The position numbers and the translations under genes were made by a program. From contig JAEYPM010000090.1 in NCBI GenBank assembly GCA_023410675.1, positions 1 to 64,000 on the forward strand: a stretch of DNA of 64,000 bases. Direction: 5' to 3'. Below the pieces are notes generated by a model. It did not search any database, was not told where the DNA came from, and worked only from the letters and a program-made list of their open reading frames with translations. Below, in pieces: positions 54,146 to 61,581 of this stretch (positions are counted from its first letter, which is position 1; every line of letters starts with the position of its first letter). The stretch comes from Bacillota bacterium. GTDB lineage: Bacteria; Bacillota; Clostridia; Lachnospirales; Cellulosilyticaceae.

Positions 54146-56275
54146 ATGATAAAAAACTATGAAACGACTATAGCAGGAAGAAAATTTTCAGTAGAAATTG
54201 GAAGAGTAGCAGAACTTGCAAATGCGTCAGCTTTAGTAAGATATGGTGATACAGTTATTTTAGCTACTGTAGTAGCTAGTCCAGAACCAAAAGATGGGAT
54301 TGATTTTTTTCCACTAAGTGTAAACTATGAAGAAAAATTTTATGCTGTTGGAAGAATACCTGGAGGTTTTATTAAAAGAGAATCAAGGCCCTCTGAAAGA
54401 GCAATACTTACTTCTAGAGTAATTGATAGACCAATTAGACCTTTATTCCCTAAAGATTACAGAAATGATGTTGTTATTACCACAACTGTTATGTCAGTAG
54501 ATCCTAATTGTAGTCCTGAAGTTACAGCAATGATTGCAGCCTCTCTCGTACTTGATATATCTGAAATTCCATTTTATGGACCAGTTGCCTCTGTTCAAAT
54601 AGGCTATATAGATGGACAGTATATAGTAAATCCGACACAAGATGAAAGATTAAAAAGCAGCTTAGCTCTTACAGTTTCATCTAGTAGAGATAAAGTAATG
54701 ATGATTGAGGCTGGAGCAGATGAAATAGAAGATAACATAATGGTAGAAGCAATTATGTTTGCTCACAAGTTTAACCAGAAAATAGTTGATTTTATTCAGC
54801 AAATAAAAGATGACTGTGGTAAAGAAAAAGATTTTAATTATAAAAGAACAGTAGTTCCAGAAGATGTCTATAACTATATAATTAGCCTTATTGGAGATTC
54901 ACGAATGGAAGAGGCTGTATTTACAGATGATAAACAAGTAAGAGAACAACAATTAAGCGAATTAAAAAATGAAGTGATACAGATAATAATGCTAGAAGGG
55001 AAAGAAGAATATCTTGACCACCTAGAAGAAGCATTTTATAACTTTGAGAAGAAAACTGTTAGAAGAATGATATTAAAGCACTCAAAAAGGCCTGATGGGC
55101 GTGCACTAGATGAAATTAGACCACTAAGGGCTGAAGTTGACATTTTACCAAGGACACATGGTACTGGACTGTTTACTAGAGGACAAACTCAAGTATTAAC
55201 GATAACCACTTTAGGTCCTTTATCAGACATGCAAACCCTTGACGGATTGGATGAATTAGAAGTATCTAAAAGATATATGCATCACTATAATTTTCCTCCT
55301 TATTCTGTAGGTGAAGCAAGATCTCCAAGAGCACCTGGAAGAAGAGAAATTGGACATGGTGCATTGGCAGAAAGAGCACTTGTGCCTGTTTTACCGACAG
55401 AAGCAGAATTCCCATATGCCATTCGCTTAGTATCAGAAGTGTTAAGTTCAAATGGATCAACATCTCAGGCAAGTATTTGTGGATCAACCTTATCTCTTAT
55501 GGCTGCAGGAGTACCAATAAAGGCTCCAGTTGCTGGTATTTCAGTAGGACTCGTTACAGGAGAAACTGATGATGACTTTGTGCTTTTGACAGATATCCAA
55601 GGTTTAGAAGATTTCTTTGGTGATATGGACTTTAAGGTAGGCGGAACACACAAAGGAATTACAGCAATTCAAATGGATATGAAAATTCAAGGGCTTACCG
55701 AAGAAATAATTAGAACTGCAATTGAGCAGACAAGAAAGGCAAGATATTATATACTAGATGAAGTCATGTTAAAAACAATTGCTAAGCCAAGACAAGAAAT
55801 ATCCCCTTATGCACCTTCGATTATACAAATGATCATTAACCCTGAAAAGATAAGTGAAGTAATAGGACCAAAAGGTAAAATGATTAATAAGATCATTGAA
55901 GAAACAGGTGTAAAGATTGATATTCAAGATGATGGACATGTCTCTATTTGTGGAAATGATAAAGATAAAATTAAAAGAGCGATACAAATTATAGATGGTA
56001 TTGTAAAAGATATTGAAGTCGGTCAGATATATAAAGCAAAAGTTGTAAAATTGATGAACTTTGGTGCATTTGTAGAGCTTGTACCAGGGAAAGAAGGGTT
56101 AGTTCATATTTCTCAGCTTGATACACAAAGAGTTGCAAAAGTTGAAGATGTAGTAAATATTGGTGATGAAATTGACGTACAGGTAGTTGAAATAGACAAG
56201 CAAGGAAGAATTAATTTATCAAGAAAAGTATTATTAAAGAAAGAAGAAAAATCACAAATCAGTGAAATGGAATAA
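54146..56275 (+). CDS. pnp: Polyribonucleotide nucleotidyltransferase (PNPase)
   Basis: 709 residues, normal length. Two RNase PH domains (about 10-230 and 310-550), with EARSPRAPGRREIGHGALAE in the second; KH domain (KISEVIGPKGKMINKIIEET) and C-terminal S1 domain (KVVKLMNFGAFVELVPGKEG). 3'-5' phosphorolytic mRNA decay. GAGGAG lies before the ATG. Terminator follows at 56334. Confidence 0.98.
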   Translation: MIKNYETTIAGRKFSVEIGRVAELANASALVRYGDTVILATVVASPEPKDGIDFFPLSVNYEEKFYAVGRIPGGFIKRESRPSERAILTSRVIDRPIRPLFPKDYRNDVVITTTVMSVDPNCSPEVTAMIAASLVLDISEIPFYGPVASVQIGYIDGQYIVNPTQDERLKSSLALTVSSSRDKVMMIEAGADEIEDNIMVEAIMFAHKFNQKIVDFIQQIKDDCGKEKDFNYKRTVVPEDVYNYIISLIGDSRMEEAVFTDDKQVREQQLSELKNEVIQIIMLEGKEEYLDHLEEAFYNFEKKTVRRMILKHSKRPDGRALDEIRPLRAEVDILPRTHGTGLFTRGQTQVLTITTLGPLSDMQTLDGLDELEVSKRYMHHYNFPPYSVGEARSPRAPGRREIGHGALAERALVPVLPTEAEFPYAIRLVSEVLSSNGSTSQASICGSTLSLMAAGVPIKAPVAGISVGLVTGETDDDFVLLTDIQGLEDFFGDMDFKVGGTHKGITAIQMDMKIQGLTEEIIRTAIEQTRKARYYILDEVMLKTIAKPRQEISPYAPSIIQMIINPEKISEVIGPKGKMINKIIEETGVKIDIQDDGHVSICGNDKDKIKRAIQIIDGIVKDIEVGQIYKAKVVKLMNFGAFVELVPGKEGLVHISQLDTQRVAKVEDVVNIGDEIDVQVVEIDKQGRINLSRKVLLKKEEKSQISEME

Positions 56276-56333
56276 TAAATTGTAATGCTTTATAAGATAA
56301 GATATAGTTAAACAAATAGTTAGAAGGATATAT

Positions 56334-56363
56334 AGGGGAGGTAAGATACCTACCCCTGTTTTT
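56334..56363 (+). terminator. Terminator after pnp
   Basis: AGGGGAGGTA (56334-56343) pairs with TACCT-A-CCCCT (56347-56357) with one bulged A, loop AGA, then GTTTTT. It stands just behind the stop of the small reverse-strand gene. Confidence 0.85.
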
Positions 56364-56366
56364 CCA

Positions 56367-56603
56367 TTAGAAATCTCTTCCGAAGTAGCTATCACGGCTA
56401 TCAAAACGATCACGGTTGTTACGTCTACGGCAATTTCTTCTACACCAATCGCATCTTTCATCTTGATAAAATTCATCAAGTAAGTCTTCAACGCCACGTA
56501 CAAATTCAAGAGCAGCTTCACATTCTCTTCTATTATTACGTCTATTGTCATCAAAAAAGTCACCTGCTACGTTACTATTATTCCAGTTATTAGAACATCC
56601 CAT
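56367..56603 (-). CDS. Small Cys/Arg/Asn-rich protein, unknown function
   Basis: 78 residues, not recognised. The protein starts MGCSNNWNNSNVAGDFFDDN, has a central helical part (ECEAALEFVRGVEDLLDEFY, about 27-46) and a C-terminal half of Arg, Asn and Asp with the cysteines of CDWCRRNC. The composition recalls small spore-coat or metal-binding proteins but no family is assigned. AAAGGGG lies nine bases before the ATG and gives good support for translation; another frame on the same strand (56252-56563) has none. Own candidate promoter upstream. Confidence 0.7.
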   Translation of the reverse strand: MGCSNNWNNSNVAGDFFDDNRRNNRRECEAALEFVRGVEDLLDEFYQDERCDWCRRNCRRRNNRDRFDSRDSYFGRDF

Positions 56604-56631
56604 TAACTAAACCCCTTTCAATATATACTTT

Positions 56632-56659
56632 TTGAGTAGCGCCACTCTAATTCTATAAT
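56632..56659 (+). promoter_or_regulatory. Candidate promoter of flavin reductase gene
   Basis: TTGAGT (56632-56637), spacer of 16, TATAAT (56654-56659). Confidence 0.55.
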
Positions 56660-56683
56660 ATGCAGTTAGACAAGAAATGACAT
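56655..56683 (-). promoter_or_regulatory. Candidate promoter of small reverse-strand gene
   Basis: On the reverse strand ATGTCA (56683-56678), spacer of 17, TATTAT (56660-56655). The -10 overlaps that of the opposite promoter. Confidence 0.4.
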
Positions 56684-56722
56684 TGTTTTATAAAAAGTTT
56701 TATTATTGAGGTGATACTATCC

Positions 56723-57316
56723 ATGAAAAAGCAAAAATGGAAGCCAGGAAATATGATTTACCCGCTGCCTGCGATTATGGTAAGCTGTGGGGATAAAGAG
56801 TGTGCGAATATTATTACTGTTGCATGGACAGGTACTATCTGTACCAATCCGCCTATGACCTATATTTCCATTAGACCAGAAAGATATTCCTACAATCTCA
56901 TTAAAGAAAAGGGCTATTACGTTATTAATTTAACGACAAGAAAATTATTAAACGCTGTTGATTTTTGTGGTGTACGCTCAGGCAAGGATTGTGACAAGTT
57001 TAAGTTAATGCAGTTACATCCACAATTTGTTAGTGAAACAGGATGTCCTATGATCGAAGAAAGCCCAGTAAATATTGAATGTAAAGTAAAGGAAATCAAG
57101 GAATTAGGTTCTCATCATATGTTTATATCAGATGTTATTAATGTATATGTAGATGAACAATATATTGATCGTAATAATAAGTTTCATTTAAATGATTCAA
57201 AGCTTGTTACTTATTCACATGGAGCTTATTTCACATTAGGGGAACAAATAGGTACATTTGGATGTTCAGTTACTAAAAAGAAAAAGAAGACGAAAAGGCC
57301 ATCTAATATGAAGTAA
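56723..57316 (+). CDS. Flavin reductase / flavoredoxin family protein
   Basis: 197 residues from ATG 56723; GTG 56711 overlaps the GAGGTGAT site. The split-barrel FMN-binding fold is shown by VSCGDKECANIITVAWTGTI, YISIRPERYSYNLI and NLTTRKLLNAVDFCGVRSGK. Such proteins bind FMN and transfer electrons from NAD(P)H or ferredoxin-like donors; the physiological partner is unknown. The C-terminal tail is a run of Lys, Thr and Arg. Its stop codon is in the loop of a terminator. Confidence 0.9.
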   Translation: MKKQKWKPGNMIYPLPAIMVSCGDKECANIITVAWTGTICTNPPMTYISIRPERYSYNLIKEKGYYVINLTTRKLLNAVDFCGVRSGKDCDKFKLMQLHPQFVSETGCPMIEESPVNIECKVKEIKELGSHHMFISDVINVYVDEQYIDRNNKFHLNDSKLVTYSHGAYFTLGEQIGTFGCSVTKKKKKTKRPSNMK

Positions 57317-57331
57317 ATATTAGGTGGCTTT
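57298..57331 (+). terminator. Terminator overlapping end of flavin reductase gene
   Basis: GCCATCTAATAT (57298-57309) pairs with ATATTAGGTGGC (57317-57328), one G-U pair; loop holds the stop codon; TTT and AT-rich sequence follow. It sits between two convergent genes. Confidence 0.75.
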
Positions 57332-57338
57332 AATTCTT

Positions 57339-57968
57339 TCAGAATCTTAGATAACTATTTCCATCTATCGGAATAACAAGCTGAATAGGGAACTCTTTTT
57401 TGTTTGTTCCAATTGCATACATAGAGTAAAATCTACTAGGCTTTAATCTAATATTTTCAACATTAAGGAGTGTTCTACTGGTATTAATATCTCGAATACA
57501 TATAGTATAAGTACCTTGTTTTAGCATAATATAGTTTGTAACTTGACATGGAGCAATATTTTTAAATATAGATGATCCATCAGATAAAGTTATATCAATG
57601 TTTGAAAGTGCGTTTGAATAGTGAGCAAATCGACACAGCAAGTTGTTAGAAGGAATTGCCCTCTTTGTGTCCTCGATAAAATTTATATCTATTCCTATTG
57701 CATCTTTCTGTTTTGAAGCAATTATAGATGTGTAAATTCCATTATTTGCAAGATGCACGGATTTTGTTATAAGGGGCGTTGAATTTTTATTCTTTGTCAC
57801 TATAATCGTATGTTCACCACAGGGAATAGATAAATACTCAGTAAAATCCTCATATAGAATATCAGAGGCCATAAGTTTTTTATCAACATAAACATCTACT
57901 GAAAGAGGTGAAGGAAACACGTGAAAAAATCTTATATAAGATTTTTCAATAGTGGGTTTAGATAGCAT
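57339..57968 (-). CDS. DUF4397-family protein with internal duplication
   Basis: 209 residues from ATG 57968, which has GGAGG seven bases upstream; the ATG at 57983 overlaps this site. Two related beta-rich units are visible: the first begins YIRFFHVFPSPLSVDVYVDK and the second LCRFAHYSNALSNIDITLSD, each followed by an L-x-x-G-x-[HY]-T-I segment (IPCGEHTIIV, LKQGTYTICI). This matches DUF4397 domains, usually in surface or spore proteins, but no signal peptide is present. Function unknown. Expressed opposite to its neighbours. Confidence 0.8.
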   Translation of the reverse strand: MLSKPTIEKSYIRFFHVFPSPLSVDVYVDKKLMASDILYEDFTEYLSIPCGEHTIIVTKNKNSTPLITKSVHLANNGIYTSIIASKQKDAIGIDINFIEDTKRAIPSNNLLCRFAHYSNALSNIDITLSDGSSIFKNIAPCQVTNYIMLKQGTYTICIRDINTSRTLLNVENIRLKPSRFYSMYAIGTNKKEFPIQLVIPIDGNSYLRF

Positions 57969-58044
57969 ATATAATACCTCCATGTTATAAAGAATCCATA
58001 ATATTATATGTAAAAAAATGTATGAGTGTGAATAGTTATTGTAT

Positions 58045-58059
58045 TGTAAAGATATTACA
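58045..58059. promoter_or_regulatory. Inverted repeat upstream of the DRTGG-hydrogenase cluster
   Basis: TGTAA-AGATA-TTACA, a perfect 5-bp inverted repeat 25 bases before the candidate -35. Possible operator; regulator unknown. Confidence 0.3.
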
Positions 58060-58084
58060 TGGTAAAATAAGCATAGAATTTAAG

Positions 58085-58113
58085 TTTACTGGTATGAAGC
58101 TTATAGATATTAT
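58085..58113 (+). promoter_or_regulatory. Candidate promoter of the DRTGG-hydrogenase-like cluster
   Basis: TTTACT, spacer of 17, TATTAT; about 62 bases before the first gene. Confidence 0.5.
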
Positions 58114-58175
58114 TAAGGTAGTTAGTATATAAAAAACTCTAAATACATAACAAGTGAAAAATAAGGAGGGAATAT

Positions 58176-58526
58176 ATGAAATTGCAACAAGTAAAAGACA
58201 TACTGAAGGCTGAGGTCTTTGAAGGTGAACATAGGATAGATAAAGAAGTCTATACAGCATGTGGGTGCGATCTCATGAGCGATGTGTTAGCATTTGCTAA
58301 AGAAAAAGTACTTTTGTTAACGGGTCTTGTTAATCCTCAAGTGATAAGAACAGCTGAAATGCTAGACATCAAGTCAATTGTATTTGTAAGGGGGAAAAAG
58401 CCTACTGAAGATATGATTACTATGGCGAAACAGAAAGGAATGACCATTATGTCTACAGAGTATCCCTTATATATTGCCTGTGGGAAATTATACAGTGAGG
58501 GACTTGGAATAGAAAAGGAGGTATAA
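58176..58526 (+). CDS. DRTGG domain protein
   Basis: 116 residues, a single DRTGG domain (about 5-110; CGCDLMSDVLAFAKEKVLLL, then VIRTAEMLDIKSIVFVRGKK). This domain is found beside CBS domains in regulatory proteins and in phosphotransacetylase; ligand unknown. AAGGAGGG lies before the ATG. One base separates it from the HATPase gene, so the two are likely made together. A second DRTGG protein lies three genes on. Confidence 0.85.
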   Translation: MKLQQVKDILKAEVFEGEHRIDKEVYTACGCDLMSDVLAFAKEKVLLLTGLVNPQVIRTAEMLDIKSIVFVRGKKPTEDMITMAKQKGMTIMSTEYPLYIACGKLYSEGLGIEKEV

Positions 58527-58527
58527 A

Positions 58528-58941
58528 ATGAAGCTATCCTATACAGTAGATGGAGACGACTTTTTATTAGCAGGGGAAGCCTCTACCTCGTTAAAGCGAA
58601 CGCTTAAGCAATTAGGGATTCCTTCAGAAGTAATTAGAAAAATAGCTATCGCTATGTATGAAGCAGAGATGAATATGGTACTTCATGCGAATGGTGGCGT
58701 TATTGACGTTGAAATATTGCCTGACAAGGTCTACATAGCATTAAAAGATGAAGGCCCTGGAATTGAAAATGTTAATTTAGCTATGAAAGAAGGGTATTCA
58801 ACAGCTTCTCATGAAATAAGAGAATTAGGTTTTGGGGCAGGTATGGGACTCCCCAATATTAAAAAGTATAGTGATTATCTAAATATTGTATCTGAAGTTG
58901 GTAAAGGAACAACTGTTGAGATAACGATACTTCTTTCTTAA
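58528..58941 (+). CDS. HATPase-domain (anti-sigma/serine kinase-like) protein
   Basis: 137 residues with GHKL motifs: N-box YEAEMNMVLHA (N49), DEGPGIE (G1, from D74) and GFGAGMGLPNI (G2). Like RsbW/SpoIIAB it has only the ATP-binding domain, so it could be a Ser/Thr kinase or anti-sigma factor. Between a DRTGG and a hydrogenase-like gene, it probably carries the output of that cluster. Partner not identified in the window. Confidence 0.88.
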   Translation: MKLSYTVDGDDFLLAGEASTSLKRTLKQLGIPSEVIRKIAIAMYEAEMNMVLHANGGVIDVEILPDKVYIALKDEGPGIENVNLAMKEGYSTASHEIRELGFGAGMGLPNIKKYSDYLNIVSEVGKGTTVEITILLS

Positions 58942-58968
58942 AAATCATGTAAGGGGAGGTAAAAATTC

Positions 58969-60270
58969 ATGTCAAGTCATTCTGTAGCACTAGATAGTGA
59001 AAAATGTATTGGGTGTACTGATTGTATTAAGAGGTGCCCTACAGAAGCTATTCGGGTGCGAGGGTCTAAAGCTAAGATTATTGAAGAAAGATGTATAGAC
59101 TGTGGCAATTGTATTAGAATATGTAGAAGTGGTGCAAAAAAAGCAGTTACAGACTCACTTAACATTTTAGATCAATACAAATATAGAATTGCACTACCTG
59201 CTCCATCATTTTACGCTCAATTTACAAAAGCTAAAAATATTTCTTCAATTTTGTCATCATTATATGATATAGGTTTTACAGACATTATGGAAGTCGCAAG
59301 TGCTGCGGAGGTTATTACCAAATACACTGAATCCTTTGTAAAAAATGCAAGTGATTTTCCTGTTATTGGCTCTTCATGTCCAGCTATTGTTCGTCTCATA
59401 CAAAGAAGATTTCCTTCACTCATAAATAATGTACTACCTATAATATCACCAATGGAACTTGCAGCAAGACATATTAAGTCTAAATATATAAAAGAAGGTA
59501 TAGATGAAAAGCAAATAGGCGTTTTTTTTATTTCACCATGTCCTGCTAAGGCGACTGAAATTCATAGACCGAAGGGTTTAAACAAGTCTTATGTAGATGG
59601 TGTTTTTTCCATGCAAGAAATCTATAAGCTGATTGCTCCTAAAATAAATAGTCCAAAGTCTAAAGTTTTTGAAAGACAAAGTAGTTATAAAGGAATTACT
59701 TGGGCAACACGTAATGGAGCTATGAGTAATGGAGAAATTAAAAACTATATCGCTGTAGATGGCATGGAAAGTGTAATAGATATATTAGAAAGAGTGGAAG
59801 ATGGAATCTTATCAGATGTTCAATTTATTGAAGCTTTTGCATGCATTGGTGGATGTTTAGGTGGTGTCCTTACTATCGAAAATTCATTCATTAGTAGAGC
59901 GGAGATTAAAAAATGGATTGATGAAGATATTAAAAATAATTTCGTGGGGGATCTTGCATTATACACTGAATTACAATCTATTGATGTTGCATTTGAGAAA
60001 AAGATCAGACCAAGACCTGTTTTTTCGCTTGATGAAGATATGTCAAAAGCTATAAAAATGATGGAAGAAATAGAAGAACTTACTAAGATACTACCTAAAA
60101 TTGATTGTGGCTCTTGTGGGGCACCAACATGCAGATGTTTTGCAGAAGATGTAATTAAAGGTGATGCCCATTTAGAAGACTGTATATTCATGTTAAGAAA
60201 GAGAATCAAAGAAGTGTCAGAGGTTATGTTGGAACTTACACAAAAGGTAATTCCTACACAAGAAAGATAA
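58969..60270 (+). CDS. [FeFe]-hydrogenase-like iron-sulfur protein, putative sensory type
   Basis: 433 residues. N-terminal two-[4Fe-4S] ferredoxin domain (C13/C16/C19/C23 and C42/C45/C48/C52), a shortened H-cluster domain (about 75-330) and a C-terminal CxxC...C Fe-S domain (C380, C383, C388, C405). All four H-cluster Cys are present: C137 (SSCPAIV), C191 (SPCPAK), C292 and C296 (ACIGGC), but the motifs differ from catalytic enzymes (canonical TSCCPAW, MPCTAKK). This is the pattern of putative sensory [FeFe]-hydrogenases, group D. GGGGAGG lies before the ATG. It likely senses hydrogen or redox state and signals to the neighbouring HATPase. Confidence 0.88.
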   Translation: MSSHSVALDSEKCIGCTDCIKRCPTEAIRVRGSKAKIIEERCIDCGNCIRICRSGAKKAVTDSLNILDQYKYRIALPAPSFYAQFTKAKNISSILSSLYDIGFTDIMEVASAAEVITKYTESFVKNASDFPVIGSSCPAIVRLIQRRFPSLINNVLPIISPMELAARHIKSKYIKEGIDEKQIGVFFISPCPAKATEIHRPKGLNKSYVDGVFSMQEIYKLIAPKINSPKSKVFERQSSYKGITWATRNGAMSNGEIKNYIAVDGMESVIDILERVEDGILSDVQFIEAFACIGGCLGGVLTIENSFISRAEIKKWIDEDIKNNFVGDLALYTELQSIDVAFEKKIRPRPVFSLDEDMSKAIKMMEEIEELTKILPKIDCGSCGAPTCRCFAEDVIKGDAHLEDCIFMLRKRIKEVSEVMLELTQKVIPTQER

Positions 60271-60293
60271 AATACATATAGTGGAGGTAAGAA

Positions 60294-60629
60294 ATGACTG
60301 TTAAACAACTCGTCGAGGAAATGGATTTAGAAATATTAGCAGGAGAACAAAATATTGAGAATGTTATAAAGGGTGGATATACAGGAGATCTTCTTAGCTT
60401 TGTTATGTCTCATGCTAAAGAAGGGGATTTATGGATCACAATACAAGGACACATTAATTCAATTGCTGTCGCTACATTACTTGGCATGAGTGCCATAGTA
60501 CTAACAGAGGGAAGTGCTCTGACAGAGGATGCTTGTAAAAAGGCAAATGATGAAGGTATTCCAGTACTCTCAACTAAAATAAGTAGCTTTGATCTTATCA
60601 GTGCATTATCTAAAAAAGGGATTTTATAA
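60294..60629 (+). CDS. DRTGG domain protein (second copy)
   Basis: 111 residues, a DRTGG domain homologous to the protein at 58176: VKQLVEEMDLEILAGEQNIE, GGYTGDLLSFVMSHAKEGDL and VATLLGMSAIVLTEG. GGAGG lies eight bases before the ATG. The two copies bracket the HATPase and hydrogenase-like genes; perhaps a ligand-binding partner for each. Confidence 0.88.
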   Translation: MTVKQLVEEMDLEILAGEQNIENVIKGGYTGDLLSFVMSHAKEGDLWITIQGHINSIAVATLLGMSAIVLTEGSALTEDACKKANDEGIPVLSTKISSFDLISALSKKGIL

Positions 60630-60638
60630 GGCAATTCT

Positions 60639-61343
60639 ATGAAGATATACTATGATTTTCATATACATACTGCACTTTCACCATGTGGTGACAAGCTTAT
60701 GTCACCTAATAATATTGTTAATATGGCACTGCTCAATGAGTTAAATGTAATTGCGATTACAGATCACAATACTTGTAAGAATTGTGAACCTGTAATGAAA
60801 GTAGGAGAGGAAAAAGGCCTTCTCGTTATACCTGGTATTGAAATTGAATGTATGGAAGAATTTCATTTAATTGCATTATTTCATGATCTTAAGGAAGCAA
60901 AGTACATTGAAGATATGATACAAATAAATATGCCTAAAATCAAGAATCGAGCAGATATATTTGGTAATCAATATATTTTAGATGAAAATGATGAGATTAT
61001 AACGGAAGAAGAGCAGTTTTTGCTTACAGCTACTGGGTTATCAGTTTATTCAATTGTAAAGAAGATTAAAGCGATTGGTGCTATTATTTATCCAGCACAT
61101 ATTGATAGATCTTCTTACAGTATCCTATCTAACTTAGGGTTTTTACCTGATGATCTTTCGTTTTCAGCTCTAGAGGTATCTAAAAATGCTCATGTAGATA
61201 GCTATATTAAAAAATATCCTAAGCACTTAATTATAAAGTCATCTGATGCCCATTATCTTCAAGATATTGCAGAGAGGGATAGTTATATTTTAGCTGATAC
61301 GTTATCAATTTATGATATTTTTCAAAGTATTAATACATCGTGA
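60639..61343 (+). CDS. PHP domain phosphoesterase
   Basis: 234 residues. Metal-binding motifs of PHP proteins: DFHIHTALSPCGD (H8, H10), AITDHNTC (D42, H43), PGIEIECMEEFHLIALF and SSDAHYLQDI. Related to YciV/RNase AM, which remove phosphate from 3',5'-nucleotides; other substrates possible. Nine bases after the second DRTGG gene, with AAGG before the ATG. No clear terminator follows. Confidence 0.88.
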   Translation: MKIYYDFHIHTALSPCGDKLMSPNNIVNMALLNELNVIAITDHNTCKNCEPVMKVGEEKGLLVIPGIEIECMEEFHLIALFHDLKEAKYIEDMIQINMPKIKNRADIFGNQYILDENDEIITEEEQFLLTATGLSVYSIVKKIKAIGAIIYPAHIDRSSYSILSNLGFLPDDLSFSALEVSKNAHVDSYIKKYPKHLIIKSSDAHYLQDIAERDSYILADTLSIYDIFQSINTS

Positions 61344-61348
61344 AGGAA

Positions 61349-61377
61349 TTGACAATCTTAGCTTTTTGTGCTATTTT
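61349..61377 (+). promoter_or_regulatory. Promoter of the hydrogenase/NADH dehydrogenase subunit operon
   Basis: Perfect TTGACA (61349-61354), spacer of 17, TATTTT with extended TGC. The leader before the NuoE-like gene is about 200 bases. Confidence 0.75.
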
Positions 61378-61404
61378 CAATAAGGATGTAATTATATAAT
61401 TAGT

Positions 61405-61422
61405 TTGTTAAAAAAATAACAA
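61405..61422. promoter_or_regulatory. Probable Rex (NADH/NAD+ repressor) operator
   Basis: TTGTTA-AAAAAA-TAACAA, an 18-base inverted repeat which matches the Rex consensus TTGTTAANNNNTTAACAA in 13 of 14 fixed positions. It begins about 21 bases after the predicted transcription start. Rex represses fermentation and hydrogen genes when NADH is low. Confidence 0.7.
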
Positions 61423-61453
61423 GTACAACTTTAAAACATGTTAGTTATTCTAG

Positions 61454-61534
61454 ATTTCACATATTTATATTATGTGAGATCATTTCAGAAGAGACAACTT
61501 TATGCTGAAAAGACGGATTATTTTAGTTGTTTCT
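61454..61534 (+). promoter_or_regulatory. Structured leader of the NuoE-like gene
   Basis: Two hairpins: 61454-61463 with 61471-61480 (10 bp, one G-U) and 61490-61499 with 61525-61534 (10 bp, one G-U). Neither has a T run behind it. No known riboswitch recognised. Confidence 0.45.
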
Positions 61535-61581
61535 CTCTAGATAAACTAGATAAAACTAATATAAAATGAGGAGGATAAGTT

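Noticed and set aside
56252..56563. Reverse-strand frame of 103 residues
   Set aside because: Competes with the 78-residue gene at 56367-56603, which has the good ribosome site; this frame overlaps the pnp end and terminator.
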